Positions 7,342-15,472 of a stretch of 64,000 nt of DNA are shown one piece after another. Position numbers and translations under genes: made by a program. Numbering within the stretch: position 1 is the stretch's first letter; every line of letters begins with the position of its first letter. The notes beneath the pieces are model-generated. The model was not told the origin of the DNA. It ran no database searches and was given only the letters and a program-made list of their open reading frames with translations. Source of the DNA: Natrinema halophilum (GTDB lineage Archaea > Halobacteriota > Halobacteria > Halobacteriales > Natrialbaceae); contig NZ_CP058601.1 in assembly GCF_013402815.2 (NCBI RefSeq), forward strand, positions 3,782,001-3,846,000, written 5' to 3'.

Positions 7342-8886
7342 TCAGGGACGGGGTTCGAAGTACGTTGCGAGTTCTGCAGCGAATTCGTCGAGCAGTGCCG
7401 TGACCTCCTCGCCGGTCAACACGTCGTAGCCGTCCCCGAGTGCCGTCTCGACGTGTGCGCCGAGACCCACATCGAAGAGTCGGTCGCTCTCGAGAAACGC
7501 CCGGGCGGTAGTGAACTCCCGGTCGCGTTCGGTCACGTAGCGGTCCCCCTCGATGAAGGGACCGTAGGCGTCAGGATCGTCGACGTACGCGGAATAGAAC
7601 CCCTTGGCGTGGTCGCGAACGGAAATCGGCGGCCCCTCGTGGCGCTCGAGCGCAGGTCGTTCGCTGACAGCAAGCTCGATAAAGACGACCGCAGTTTCGT
7701 CGGCGAACGTCGTTCCTCGGAAGGCGTCGAATCCACGGCCGTCAAGTTCACGCGTGATACCGTCGAGCGATTTTCGGAGTTGCGGGTAGAGCTGGTCTTC
7801 GACGAGGTCCGGAGACGTGAATCGGACGGCAACGGGGGTGGTTTTCCGGCGCTCGATGTGTGCGAGCAGGTCGGATTTCGACAACGGATCAGGCTCGTCG
7901 GGCCAGAACATATCCGGGCGTGGGGTCGTCAAGAACTCGCGAGCGTAGTGCTGGAGGCGAGCGACGTTGTCTGGCGAACAGACTGCGGCGACGTTGCGCT
8001 CGGGATCGGTGGGATCGATGACGATCAGCGGATCGTCGAACGGGAGGTCGGTGGTGCCGACCTTCTCGTTTCGAGATGGAGTTGCCGTCTCGCGTGCGCG
8101 GCCGTGATCTTCCGGGTCGAGTTCGACCGGGGGCTGCCAATCGGCAGCGGCCTCGAGAAACGGTCGGAAGCCGCCGTACTCGCAGACGAGTAACTCGGTG
8201 AGGTAACCGCTGAAACCCCGCGTCCGGAGGTCGCTGCCGTAGACCCCGATTCCCGTAAGGAACTGTTTCGTAACTCGAATGTCCCCTGCGAGGTCGTCGT
8301 CGAGTCGCGCCTGAAGATACCGGGTGTGGAACGGCGTTCGGTCGACGGCCGAACGGATTTCCGTGGCAGACTCGAGCCGAAAGCAGGGGACGACGTCGAC
8401 GTCGAATCCCTCGACCGTTCCTTTCACGTAGGGGTGTTCGGCGTACTCCTCGTGGCCCTCGGGGAGGGTCGCGTGGCCGACCTCGAGGCCGTACGTCTCA
8501 AGCGTTTCGCGGTCGAGATCCGGCGGGAAGCGCACGAAGATGTCGATATCCCGATCGCCGCTAATCCAGGTGTTTCTTGCCGTAGAGCCGACCTGCAAGA
8601 CGTCAGCGTCGGCACAGCGGTCGGTCGCGGCGCGTTCGGCTCGGTCGATGAGTCGCTCTGCAATCTCACGGAGATGTGACCGTTCGTCTGCGTCGGGGGT
8701 CACTTCGGCTCGAATCTCGGCGACGATCCGCTCGAGGGAGTGATCCGTGTCTCCATCCGACGACCCGTCTCGTCCGTCAGCGCGAGAATCGCGCTGGCTG
8801 CACGTCGAACCGTGGTCGACACCGTCGTTGGCCCGTGGTCGACCACTCGGATCGCGTTCGCCACTGTCGTCGTCCTCCTCACTCAT
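7342..8886 (-). CDS. cca: CCA tRNA nucleotidyltransferase (archaeal class I)
   Basis: Adds or repairs the 3' CCA of tRNAs, necessary here because none of the tRNA genes in the window encodes CCA. The 514 residues include the nucleotidyltransferase core GSTARNTWISGDRDIDIF with the metal-binding DxD pair (about residues 104-125), then the body and tail domains of the archaeal enzyme. The first 60 residues are an acidic, low-complexity extension; the conserved part begins around IVAEIRAEVTPDADER, so an internal start is possible. It converges on the deacetylase gene with a 29-base gap. I am confident of the family. Confidence 0.92.
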   Translation of the reverse strand: MSEEDDDSGERDPSGRPRANDGVDHGSTCSQRDSRADGRDGSSDGDTDHSLERIVAEIRAEVTPDADERSHLREIAERLIDRAERAATDRCADADVLQVGSTARNTWISGDRDIDIFVRFPPDLDRETLETYGLEVGHATLPEGHEEYAEHPYVKGTVEGFDVDVVPCFRLESATEIRSAVDRTPFHTRYLQARLDDDLAGDIRVTKQFLTGIGVYGSDLRTRGFSGYLTELLVCEYGGFRPFLEAAADWQPPVELDPEDHGRARETATPSRNEKVGTTDLPFDDPLIVIDPTDPERNVAAVCSPDNVARLQHYAREFLTTPRPDMFWPDEPDPLSKSDLLAHIERRKTTPVAVRFTSPDLVEDQLYPQLRKSLDGITRELDGRGFDAFRGTTFADETAVVFIELAVSERPALERHEGPPISVRDHAKGFYSAYVDDPDAYGPFIEGDRYVTERDREFTTARAFLESDRLFDVGLGAHVETALGDGYDVLTGEEVTALLDEFAAELATYFEPRP

Positions 8887-8981
8887 CGAATGGGGGTACT
8901 CGCGCCCCGCGTGAAAGAGTATCGAACCACGGGAAGCGAAAACGAAAGCCCTATCAAATCAACCCGGCTATCACAGGACGA

Positions 8982-9086
8982 GCCGAAGTAGCTCAGATGG
9001 TAGAGCACCTCGCTGTTACGGTGATGCAGGCCTGTCCTGTTCGCCGCAGATACGAGGTTGTCCCAGGTTCGAGTCCTGGCTTCGGC
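8982..9086 (+). tRNA. tRNA-Asn (GTT anticodon) with an intron
   Basis: Acceptor arms GCCGAAG and CTTCGGC pair perfectly. The anticodon stem CCTCG/CGAGG encloses CTGTTA plus an insertion, so the anticodon is GTT (Asn) at 9015-9017. The T-arm CCAGGTTCGAGTCCTGG is complete. The extra 33 bases lie at the canonical position 37/38. Confidence 0.93.
9019..9051 (+). other. Archaeal tRNA intron (bulge-helix-bulge)
   Basis: A full BHB motif can be drawn. The central 4-bp helix is CTGT (9013-9016) with GCAG (9046-9049). The three-base bulges are TAC (9017-9019) and ATA (9050-9052), and the intron helix is GGTG/CGCC followed by CAGG/CCTG. Cleavage after the second base of each bulge removes 9019-9051 and leaves a 7-base anticodon loop. 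Confidence 0.88.
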
Positions 9087-9244
9087 GCTTTTACGGAACT
9101 CTTGTCTCGCGAGAACCGTCCCGTCGTTCGAACGTAACCGCGGCTATATTCGCGACCAGCGGCGTCCAGTCGCCGAGCATACCGTCCGTCTACGGTCGCC
9201 GATTCGGGGGAGGGATTAACGTCGTCCGGCACCGACGTGATCAC

Positions 9245-9829
9245 ATGCCAAGCGACAGCGACGATCGTCGGAGTACCGACCATCACGGCCACGACATCGT
9301 AGATCCGCTCTACGTCGGGATCGTGACCGTCTCGAGTTCGCGCGCAGCCAAACCGGATCCCGACGATCCGGGTGGCGACACGATCCAGGAGGCGTTCGAA
9401 GCTGACGGCCACGAAGTACAGGAGCGATTGCTGGTCCGGGACGATTACTCGGCGATCCGGACCGCCGTCAGGAGGCTAGTCGCGCGAAGGGATATCGATG
9501 TCGTGTGTACCACGGGTGGCACGGGCGTCACCGCCGACGACGTTTCGCCGGAGGCGACCTCGTCGCTGTTCGAGCGCGAGTTACCGGGCTTTGGCGAACG
9601 CTTCCGCTCGCTTTCGTGGGACGAAGTCGGAACACGAGCGATAGCCTCCCGTGCGACGGCAGGTATCGCCGTCGATACGCCGGTTTTTTGTCTTCCCGGA
9701 AGCCAAAGCGCGTGCGAAACGGCCTGTGAAGAGTTGATCGTCCCCGAGACGCCACACCTCGCGGGGCTCGCGACGCGCCATCGCACCGGAACCGACGACC
9801 AGACGCTCGCCGATTATCAAACGGACTAA
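9245..9829 (+). CDS. moaB: MoaB/MogA-family molybdopterin adenylyltransferase
   Basis: Predicted to adenylylate molybdopterin before metal insertion in molybdenum/tungsten cofactor synthesis. The 194 residues hold the MoCF-binding fold, with the signature TTGGTGVTADDVSPEA (about residues 89-104) and a second conserved loop LPGSQSACETA. The first 20 residues are polar and not part of the fold. It stands alone, with no other cofactor genes beside it, as is common in haloarchaea. Confidence 0.88.
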   Translation: MPSDSDDRRSTDHHGHDIVDPLYVGIVTVSSSRAAKPDPDDPGGDTIQEAFEADGHEVQERLLVRDDYSAIRTAVRRLVARRDIDVVCTTGGTGVTADDVSPEATSSLFERELPGFGERFRSLSWDEVGTRAIASRATAGIAVDTPVFCLPGSQSACETACEELIVPETPHLAGLATRHRTGTDDQTLADYQTD

Positions 9830-9916
9830 TCGACTCGTTCGGCCACGGCTTCGGGCCGAGCAGTCACCTGCCCTGAACCAGGATTTTTTGGGTTCCATCG
9901 CGTGCGTTCGAATGCC

Positions 9917-10045
9917 ATGTGTCATCACTTCGAAATCGCGACCGAACTCGATGAAGAGGAACGCGAGGCGATCCTCGAGTCCCACGACGAAGCCGAACTG
10001 GAGGCAGCGTTGACCGACGACGAACTCGAGGCGCTAATCGCGTAG
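9917..10045 (+). CDS. Small acidic protein with MCHHFE start
   Basis: A 42-residue frame, MCHHFEIATEL..., almost entirely Asp/Glu/Ala/Leu helices with strong haloarchaeal codon bias (GAC/GAG/CTC) and a Cys-His-His start that could bind a metal. It lies between moaB and the CAU tRNA. I recall similar tiny haloarchaeal proteins beginning MCHH but know no function. A competing ATG at 9912 is out of frame and closes at once. Confidence 0.6.
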   Translation: MCHHFEIATELDEEEREAILESHDEAELEAALTDDELEALIA

Positions 10046-10124
10046 CGACTCCAACCGTCTCGGCTTTCTCGCGGGCGTACCGGACAGCAAGTGTTAATTA
10101 CTGCGCGCGATTTTTCCCGATTGA

Positions 10125-10198
10125 GGGCCCTTAGCTCAGTCTGGTGAGAGCGCTCGGCTCATAACCGAGTGGTCGATGGTTCGAATCCGTCAGGGCCC
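10125..10198 (+). tRNA. tRNA with CAU anticodon (Ile2 or elongator Met)
   Basis: Acceptor arms GGGCCCT/AGGGCCC pair perfectly. The anticodon stem is CTCGG/CCGAG with loop CTCATAA, so the anticodon reads CAT. The T-arm is GATGGTTCGAATCCGTC. The base after the acceptor is A. An elongator Met tRNA in Halobacteria usually carries an intron and this one does not, which favours the Ile tRNA whose C34 becomes agmatidine, but I cannot settle it. Its 3' end is repeated at 10280-10302 and in degenerate form at 30220-30242. Confidence 0.9.
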
Positions 10199-10302
10199 AT
10201 GGAGCGAGACGAGTATTCACGAGTCTCGCGGACTGGAACCCTGCGGATTCGAATCAGGAAGCGGCTTCGCCGCGACCGCGGTTCGAATCCGTCAGGGCCC
10301 AT
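10178..10302. repeat. Left flanking repeat (attL-like) of the 20-kb element
   Basis: The last 23 bases of the tRNA region (10178-10200) recur exactly at 10280-10302. The block from 10189 to 10302, including the 79-base spacer GGAGCGAGACGAG..., is repeated about 90% identically at 30128-30242. This is the expected structure for an attachment site at a tRNA 3' end. Confidence 0.8.
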
Positions 10303-10499
10303 CCGCTTACTACCCGAAGTGTGGCCGAAACGGATTCGGCCGATAAGGGGGGCTTGAGTTACTCGAGGGGCTTATACTCACTTTTCGAGTCACACCACTC
10401 TCAACCGGAGTCGAACCAGTCACTGGTTCCGGGTCGACGCCGTCTTGCGAAACTAGTAGCCGAAACGAGGTGGTCGGCGTGACGGTCTCGCCATGGTAG

Positions 10500-10709
10500 T
10501 CTGTCGACAAATCTACATGTCAGCACTGCGGAGCCCACGTTACCGACCGGTTCCGCCGCGTCTTTGGTGACGATGATGATCGAGCCCATCGCTGTGGTGA
10601 CTGTGATTCGTCCGCTCGTCTGAGCCGTGGCTCCGCTGCTGGCGTCGACGTTGCGGTTCCTGATCCGGAAACGTCGCCCGGCCGTCACGGGGGTGAGATC
10701 GATGCGTAA
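10500..10709 (+). pseudogene. DUF7563-like small zinc protein, start lost
   Basis: The frame reads CQHCGAHVTDRFRRVFGD...HRCGDCD, then a Ser/Gly-rich tail ending in TAA at 10707. It carries two CxxC pairs and closely resembles the DUF7563 zinc-ribbon proteins of haloarchaeal plasmids and proviruses. No ATG, GTG or TTG lies between the upstream in-frame TAG (10497) and the first Cys, so the start codon appears mutated. It marks the left end of the element as plasmid/virus-derived. Confidence 0.6.
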
Positions 10710-10912
10710 GGACGGGGTCGTGCCTGCGAGGAGACTGTACGACGTCGAGAGTCGAACGCCCATAGCCCATCCGGCCTATCAAGCGACGGACGCGGACGTT
10801 CGGCAGGCGCTCGAAAACCAGGAAATTCGAGCAGGTGGTGGACAATCCTCGATCGATTATAACTGGCCTAGTTCTGGACATCAGCTGGCCAGTTCAAGGG
10901 AAGAATTTGGGC

Positions 10913-11215
10913 TCAAAAAAGCGACTTCAGCCGATCAAATAAGCTATTTTCATCATCTGAGGATTTGTCATCTGAATCATCCACAGCGGTCTCTTCGCTC
11001 GTCGATTCTTCTCTTTGAGTTTGATCAGGTGTATCTAATCGCGAAAGCGCCTGGTCAAGGTCAAAGTCGTCTGTCCGTATCTCGTGTTTCTTGGTCCCTG
11101 GCTCAGAAGTTTCGACAGGCTGCATTACGCTATCTCCGCATCTGGGGCAAGTACGCGAATTTCGCATTACCACCTCTCCGCAGTTCTGACACTGAAAGCG
11201 GAGCGTGTCGGTCAT
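10913..11215 (-). CDS. Zinc-ribbon protein with acidic tail
   Basis: A 100-residue protein whose N-terminus is a four-cysteine ribbon, FQCQNCGEVV then CPRCGDSV, typical of haloarchaeal small zinc proteins. The C-terminal half is Asp/Ser/Glu-rich and ends in a short amphipathic helix, SLFDRLKSLF. It is transcribed away from the next genes. Function unknown; such ribbons often bind nucleic acid or protein partners. Confidence 0.65.
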   Translation of the reverse strand: MTDTLRFQCQNCGEVVMRNSRTCPRCGDSVMQPVETSEPGTKKHEIRTDDFDLDQALSRLDTPDQTQREESTSEETAVDDSDDKSSDDENSLFDRLKSLF

Positions 11216-11300
11216 TTACCCTCTGTGGTCGGCCATGTGATATAGTTCCAGCGTCGAGAGCAGTGGATTCGGATACCGACTCTAAGGGGAGTGATTCACG

Positions 11301-11420
11301 ATGAACTGCCTCGTCAAATCAGACGAGTGCGAGCGGTGCGGTGATCGAATCGACGCGCTCCGACGACTGTGTGCTGACTGTACGCGAATCGTCCGCGACG
11401 CGCGGGAGGGACCACTATGA
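11301..11420 (+). CDS. Tiny CxxC protein coupled to the winged-helix gene
   Basis: A 39-residue frame, MNCLVKSDECERCGDRIDALRRLCADC..., with two CxxC pairs forming a minimal zinc finger. Its stop overlaps the next start (ATGA at 11417-11420), which argues for translational coupling and for both being real. This kind of micro zinc protein is frequent beside replication or regulator genes in haloarchaeal elements. Confidence 0.6.
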   Translation: MNCLVKSDECERCGDRIDALRRLCADCTRIVRDAREGPL

Positions 11421-12304
11421 GTTCTCGAGCATCGGCGCTCGAGAGTCCGAAAGCTAGCGGCGACGCCCTCGAGGCCGAGATCGTCCAGGTTGTCGACGAA
11501 CTCGAGTACGTTGGTGATCGGACGGCTACCTGGCACGACGCCAGGACGACGGCTGTCCTCGAAGCGAGTCGGTCACTGCCGTTCTACGGGATCGTTCTCG
11601 TCGAGTCGGACGTTCCGATCGAGATCAAAGGCTGCCAGATCGAGACGAGCAACGGTGGCCGGTCGACTCGCGGTCGGTTCTACGTGAAGCGAGCGGCGCA
11701 CGAGCAACTGCTCGAGGCGAAATCGGATCACCTGTTGATGACAACGCTTCGGGACATGGGCGAGACTGCCCTCGACGTCACCGAACGAGTTGCGACCGAC
11801 GGTGGCGCGACAGTCGACGATCTCGCCGACCAGCTGGGGAAACATCCTGCGACGATCTACCGAGCGATCTCCGATCTCGGCGATGTCCTCGAACTCGACC
11901 AGGGCGATGTGTCGTTCCGTACCCGGAAGTACCGCGAGGAACTACGCGCACTCGTCGAGTCGGCCGAGTACGCGATCGAGAGCTATGCAGATCGGATGCA
12001 GCATATCATGGGCTTGGCCGATCACGTTGCGGAGTCGTCGCCGTTTCAGAAGTGGCTCGCGAAGAACGGCGCCGAACTCTCGTTCGACGACCAGGGCGAA
12101 CCCCGGCGGATGCGAATTGATACGATTCTCTCGAGGCTGAAGTCGGACAGCTTCGAGAACGTCCAGACACTGGCGAGTGAAGCTCTCGAAAAGTGGTCCC
12201 GATCGGGGAATGATCCGACGGTCCTTCGAGGAGCCGAGTTGACCTGGAAGACACCAGGCGGCGGAACGGAAACCGGGTTCGTCGGTGCTGTCGCCGACCG
12301 CTGA
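11417..12304 (+). CDS. Winged-helix DNA-binding protein of the element
   Basis: A 295-residue protein with a helix-turn-helix at about 125-165 (TVDDLADQLGKHPATIYRAISDL), shown here only by its ends: TVDDLADQL and HPATIYRAISDL. The N-terminal 100 residues contain a small beta domain (YGIVLVESDVPIEIKGCQI), and the C-terminal part is helical. I recognise it as a type common in haloarchaeal plasmids and integrated elements, with no assigned function; regulator or replication accessory are both possible. It overlaps the CxxC micro-gene by 4 bases and is followed by a structured noncoding region. Confidence 0.6.
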   Translation: MSSRASALESPKASGDALEAEIVQVVDELEYVGDRTATWHDARTTAVLEASRSLPFYGIVLVESDVPIEIKGCQIETSNGGRSTRGRFYVKRAAHEQLLEAKSDHLLMTTLRDMGETALDVTERVATDGGATVDDLADQLGKHPATIYRAISDLGDVLELDQGDVSFRTRKYREELRALVESAEYAIESYADRMQHIMGLADHVAESSPFQKWLAKNGAELSFDDQGEPRRMRIDTILSRLKSDSFENVQTLASEALEKWSRSGNDPTVLRGAELTWKTPGGGTETGFVGAVADR

Positions 12305-12687
12305 ACCGGTCCACGTAGTGGCAACACTTCCCCTACGTTTCTTTTCTACAACCCTACTTTCATCTGTAGCTGATTTTCACAACTCCGTTTGTATTCGCTT
12401 GTGGTAGCTACGGCGATCGCCGCGATCGCACCGCAACGCCTGCGGGGTCGTTTCGCGCTTTGCGCGAAACCCCCTTGACGGGTGTCCCCAAAGGGACTGA
12501 AACGAAAAATTACACCACCCCGCCCCCGCCTCCACACAGCGGCGTTCCAGTTGATCCATATGAAATAGGGGTGTCCCAGCGATGGTCAGAAACGACTTCT
12601 CTGCCGAAGACAGCCAGATGTATCACTACCCATATGTTTGAAAGCTATACTTAGTTTAACAGAGTTGGATAATTTGGGGCCTGAATT
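12305..12687. other. Structured noncoding region, possible origin or small RNA
   Basis: No gene. It contains perfect or near-perfect hairpins: CCAC-GTA-GTGG at about 12311; GTTTCGCGC/GCGCGAAAC with a 3-base loop at 12450-12470; GTCCC/GGGAC at 12484-12497; and a GCGATCGC palindrome near 12411. Two related CCCTAC(G)TTTC motifs occur at 12331 and about 12352; the first reads GAAACGTAGGGG on the minus strand, like the G-rich half of a haloarchaeal origin recognition box. Suggestive only. Confidence 0.3.
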
Positions 12688-13206
12688 TCAATTCACTATG
12701 CCTTTGTCCACCAAAACGGACAGGTTTCTCAATATCACCAAGAGATTCAATAGATAATGGGCTAACAAATAATATAGAAATCCAGACATTAATTCTATAC
12801 TGTGAAAGGAACTGCTACCAAAGTCTATTGACAAGTATACGATAAAAGAATACAAGAGAGTTATGAAGGAAATTAGAAGCGCATAAAGTGAACTACTTTT
12901 AGTAATCTCAATCGCTTTCTTTTCTTCATGAGGAAGCTTTGATGTATTGGTACCTGATAAGAGAATTGCTGCATTAAACGTAAAACCAAAAAGTATCGTT
13001 AGGGCTGTAACAACTAATATAATAAAGTTCACAGTCGCGGTGTAATATGGGACCAATAATACCGTTGCTGCTGGAAGGCCCAGAAGAATGAGAAGATCCA
13101 TCCAAGCAGCGGGTGAATCTTTGATAATATTCGAATAGTGGTTTCTGATTATAGGGGTGATGTTCACCAAGCCGAAATATTCGTTAAGATTCATGAGACT
13201 TTTCAC
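12688..13206 (-). CDS. Four-helix membrane protein of the AT-rich module
   Basis: A 172-residue integral membrane protein with four predicted segments at about 33-55, 57-83, 106-129 and 137-166, and a charged cytoplasmic loop (HEEKKAIEITKSS) between the second and third. The GTG start at 13206 overlaps the TGA stop of the upstream gene (GTGA), so the two are co-translated; an ATG at 13194 is an alternative. Base composition is far more AT-rich than the flanks, indicating recent acquisition. No family recognised. A small multi-pass protein paired with a soluble partner resembles sensor-plus-membrane-effector defence pairs, but that is inference. Confidence 0.8.
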   Translation of the reverse strand: MKSLMNLNEYFGLVNITPIIRNHYSNIIKDSPAAWMDLLILLGLPAATVLLVPYYTATVNFIILVVTALTILFGFTFNAAILLSGTNTSKLPHEEKKAIEITKSSSLYALLISFITLLYSFIVYLSIDFGSSSFHSIELMSGFLYYLLAHYLLNLLVILRNLSVLVDKGIVN

Positions 13207-14240
13207 TGAAAGTCAGAAATAGTAGTCTTTCGGTCATCTCGGCCCCTACTATCATCTACTTCTCCATATTCATATTCATAGTCACCATGCAGAATTGTTT
13301 CATCGCTGATGTGCAAATCATCGTACTCATCCAAGATGTAGTTCGCAAACTCTCTAGCTTTCACAGAAATTGTTTCTGGTGTGGGATGACCACCAATGAT
13401 GTCTACGTCTGTGTTATTTAGAATCATTCGCATATCTACTCGAGGGTTAACAGCAGAGAAAGTCAGTTCAGAGCCTCCTTGCTCTATAGTTATTTTCTTT
13501 TCATCAAACTCATCTAATTCAATCCCCGCATATTTTATTTCTTTGTTGAAAAGAGGTTTAAGCACCTCTGGAAGAAAGGTAGTCGTTTGAGGACGCAACA
13601 CAAATTCTCTATTGATATTTTGTACATTTGCACTCTCGCCATCAACCTCATCAATAGATCTTAACTTCGACTTCCCTTTCAATCGAATTTTCTTTATGCG
13701 ATCGGCTCTTTGGATTGCTGACCAATAATCTTCAGTAACTGCTCTAGAATCCTCGTAGATCCCAGACTGGGTGACGCCTTGGAGGATTTTTTGAAATCGG
13801 TCTGTGGCAATTCGTTTTACACCCTTATTTTCAAACTCCCGTAAAATAAGCAGAGCGCGGTCTGTGTTATTGCTTGGAAGGTAAAATAAAAAGTAGAATG
13901 GAATCTCTTCGGAGATATCCGTCGTCCGCGCTTCATACTCTCTACTACCTTTTCTTTTATCGAAATGGTTTGCGATGACGCCAGAATCTCCTTTTAAATA
14001 TTGACCTTCAATCAGATTCCCTGACCTTTCGTAAAATTCTACAGTAAATGTTTCATCATTTGCTTCATCCACGTATGTATAATCCGTGTAGCACCTACAA
14101 ACGTCCTCAAAAATATCTACGATTGAACCATAATAGAGCCCCACCTCATGATCCCTTAATTCAGACAAATCCCAATAATTTTTATCTGATCCTCTTTCCT
14201 TCAATTGTATCCAATACGCAACTAATTTATTAGATGACAT
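13203..14240 (-). CDS. Unknown soluble protein of the AT-rich module
   Basis: A 345-residue soluble protein opening MSSNKLVAYWIQLKERG. The N-terminal half is predicted beta-rich, with a segment EIPFYFLFYLPSNNTDRALLIL that resembles a recurring motif in bacterial hypothetical proteins of similar length. The C-terminal 170 residues are mixed alpha/beta. No nuclease, ATPase or methylase motif is visible. It is the first gene of a two-gene operon with the 4-TM protein. A TATA-like CTTAAGAT about 25 bases before the ATG predicts a leaderless message. The DNA is roughly 40% GC against about 60% around it, so it came from a different source than the rest of the element. Confidence 0.8.
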   Translation of the reverse strand: MSSNKLVAYWIQLKERGSDKNYWDLSELRDHEVGLYYGSIVDIFEDVCRCYTDYTYVDEANDETFTVEFYERSGNLIEGQYLKGDSGVIANHFDKRKGSREYEARTTDISEEIPFYFLFYLPSNNTDRALLILREFENKGVKRIATDRFQKILQGVTQSGIYEDSRAVTEDYWSAIQRADRIKKIRLKGKSKLRSIDEVDGESANVQNINREFVLRPQTTTFLPEVLKPLFNKEIKYAGIELDEFDEKKITIEQGGSELTFSAVNPRVDMRMILNNTDVDIIGGHPTPETISVKAREFANYILDEYDDLHISDETILHGDYEYEYGEVDDSRGRDDRKTTISDFQ

Positions 14241-14596
14241 TGTGGCGATAAGTTAGAAATCTTAAGTTGGCCGTCTGTTGGTAACCAAGGTGATATGCAA
14301 GTGGCTTAATTCTAACGGGTCTACAGGATCACAGATCAAATGTAGATAGTTTCAGATTTTATCACTCACTCCCGCCTGTCGTCTGAGGGAGTTACGTGCA
14401 GACACTCCCCCTAGAGGTTGCACGTCGACAGAATCCGATTCCCGAATATGCACACGAGACGGGAGACGTCGTGGGCAGATCTCGAGGTGACCCATCACCG
14501 AACCCGCCGTTCTTCTCTGGCCGGCCGACACGTACCGCCGATTTCAGGCCGAAATCGGCCGTCCAGTGAGTCGAAAAAACGAGGATTTCGGGGGTC
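14241..14596. other. Intergenic region with a perfect hairpin
   Basis: No gene supported. A perfect 9-bp stem with a 5-base loop, GCCGATTTC-AGGCC-GAAATCGGC, lies at 14535-14557, about 40 bases before the next start, and could be a regulatory or recombination site. Composition changes back from AT-rich to GC-rich near 14390. Confidence 0.4.
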
Positions 14597-14863
14597 GTGT
14601 GTACGAGCGTGCGAATCCGAACTGACGGCGACGACGCGTATCGACGAGATGCGATCGAACGAGCCGCCGACTTCGACGACTGCAACAAGACGAAAGCTAT
14701 TGTGAGTGCCTGTGACGACGTTCCCCACTTCGTACAGGCTCTTCACCAGGTCCTCGAGCGCGACGATCTTACGCTCGAGCAGCGTCGGGAGATCGCTGAG
14801 ACGCTGTCGACGCGAGCGGTAAGCGTCGAGGTCGACACCGAGATCGTTACCGAGACCGAGTAG
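14597..14863 (+). CDS. DUF7692-like small protein
   Basis: An 88-residue protein with the pattern VRIRTDGDDAYRRDAIERAA followed by NKTKAIVSACDDV and an acidic coiled segment LEQRREIAETLSTRAV. This is the layout of the haloarchaeal DUF7692 family, found on plasmids and genomic islands. The start codon is GTG (14597), or a GTG four codons later that gives the shorter form. It lies 50 bases upstream of the antitoxin-like gene and might belong to the same transcript. Function unknown; a ribbon-helix-helix-like fold is possible. Confidence 0.6.
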   Translation: MCTSVRIRTDGDDAYRRDAIERAADFDDCNKTKAIVSACDDVPHFVQALHQVLERDDLTLEQRREIAETLSTRAVSVEVDTEIVTETE

Positions 14864-14913
14864 TGACTCACACCATCAGCAGGCTTTTGCGGAGGGGCCC
14901 GTAATAGTGGACC

Positions 14914-15066
14914 ATGAGCCTCACTACTGACGACTTCGCCGAATTCATGGCTGGCGATCCGGAGGACGATGAGGCGGTTCCGCTGGGCGACGCGCTCAAC
15001 GAGCTCGCTGTCGACGTCGAGGTCGACGCCGTCGAAGAGGTCCGTGACGTCCGCGAACGGCTATGA
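14914..15066 (+). CDS. VapB-like antitoxin
   Basis: A 50-residue acidic protein, MSLTTDDFAEFMAGD..., whose stop overlaps the ATG of the PIN toxin by four bases (ATGA). Size, position and coupling are those of an antitoxin that wraps around its PIN partner, though no DNA-binding motif is clear in it. It would neutralise the toxin and possibly bind the operon promoter with it. Confidence 0.6.
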   Translation: MSLTTDDFAEFMAGDPEDDEAVPLGDALNELAVDVEVDAVEEVRDVRERL

Positions 15067-15452
15067 AGATCTTTCTCGATACGAACGTTATCGTCGCGGC
15101 GGTCACGAAAGACACGGAACGGTCCGAGACGGCCGTTCGTGTTCTCAACGAGTTCGACGAGACGTACACGTCCGTTCTGAATCTCATGGAGCTTCGGAGC
15201 GTTCTGACGAAAAAGAAAGCCATCGAACGTGAACGCGTCGAACAGATCGAGCAGCGGATCAGTTCCCGAGCTACCGTGACGTTCCCCGACGCCTCAGACA
15301 TGGTCGCCGCCAATCAGCTACAGAACGAAACACTTCTCTACCCGATGGATGCTCTCATCCTTGCTGCAGCCGATGCCGTCGACGCCACTCTCGTTTCGTT
15401 CGATGGTGAACTGAGAGAGCACGGTGCAGAGCGACCGCAAGATCTCGTCTGA
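15063..15452 (+). CDS. vapC: PIN-domain toxin (VapC family)
   Basis: A 129-residue PIN ribonuclease. The acidic metal-binding residues are visible: D6 in MKIFLDTNVI, E43 in NLMELRSVL, D near residue 98 in YPMDALILAAA, and a last D in VSFDGEL. VapC toxins cut tRNA or rRNA when freed from their antitoxin, giving growth arrest and plasmid or island maintenance. Here it is coupled to the small gene upstream and fits an addiction module of the element. All catalytic positions appear intact, so it may be functional. Confidence 0.85.
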   Translation: MKIFLDTNVIVAAVTKDTERSETAVRVLNEFDETYTSVLNLMELRSVLTKKKAIERERVEQIEQRISSRATVTFPDASDMVAANQLQNETLLYPMDALILAAADAVDATLVSFDGELREHGAERPQDLV

Positions 15453-15472
15453 ACCGTCACCAATCCGTCTCG

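Noticed and set aside
12470-12505. CRISPR-like repeat (TGTCCCCAAAGGGACTGAAAC)
   Set aside because: It occurs once, without spacers, a leader or cas genes. It is better explained as a small hairpin.
15063-15452. Functional VapBC as certain toxin-antitoxin
   Set aside because: The toxin is well supported, but the upstream antitoxin lacks a recognisable DNA-binding motif, so only the toxin received high confidence.
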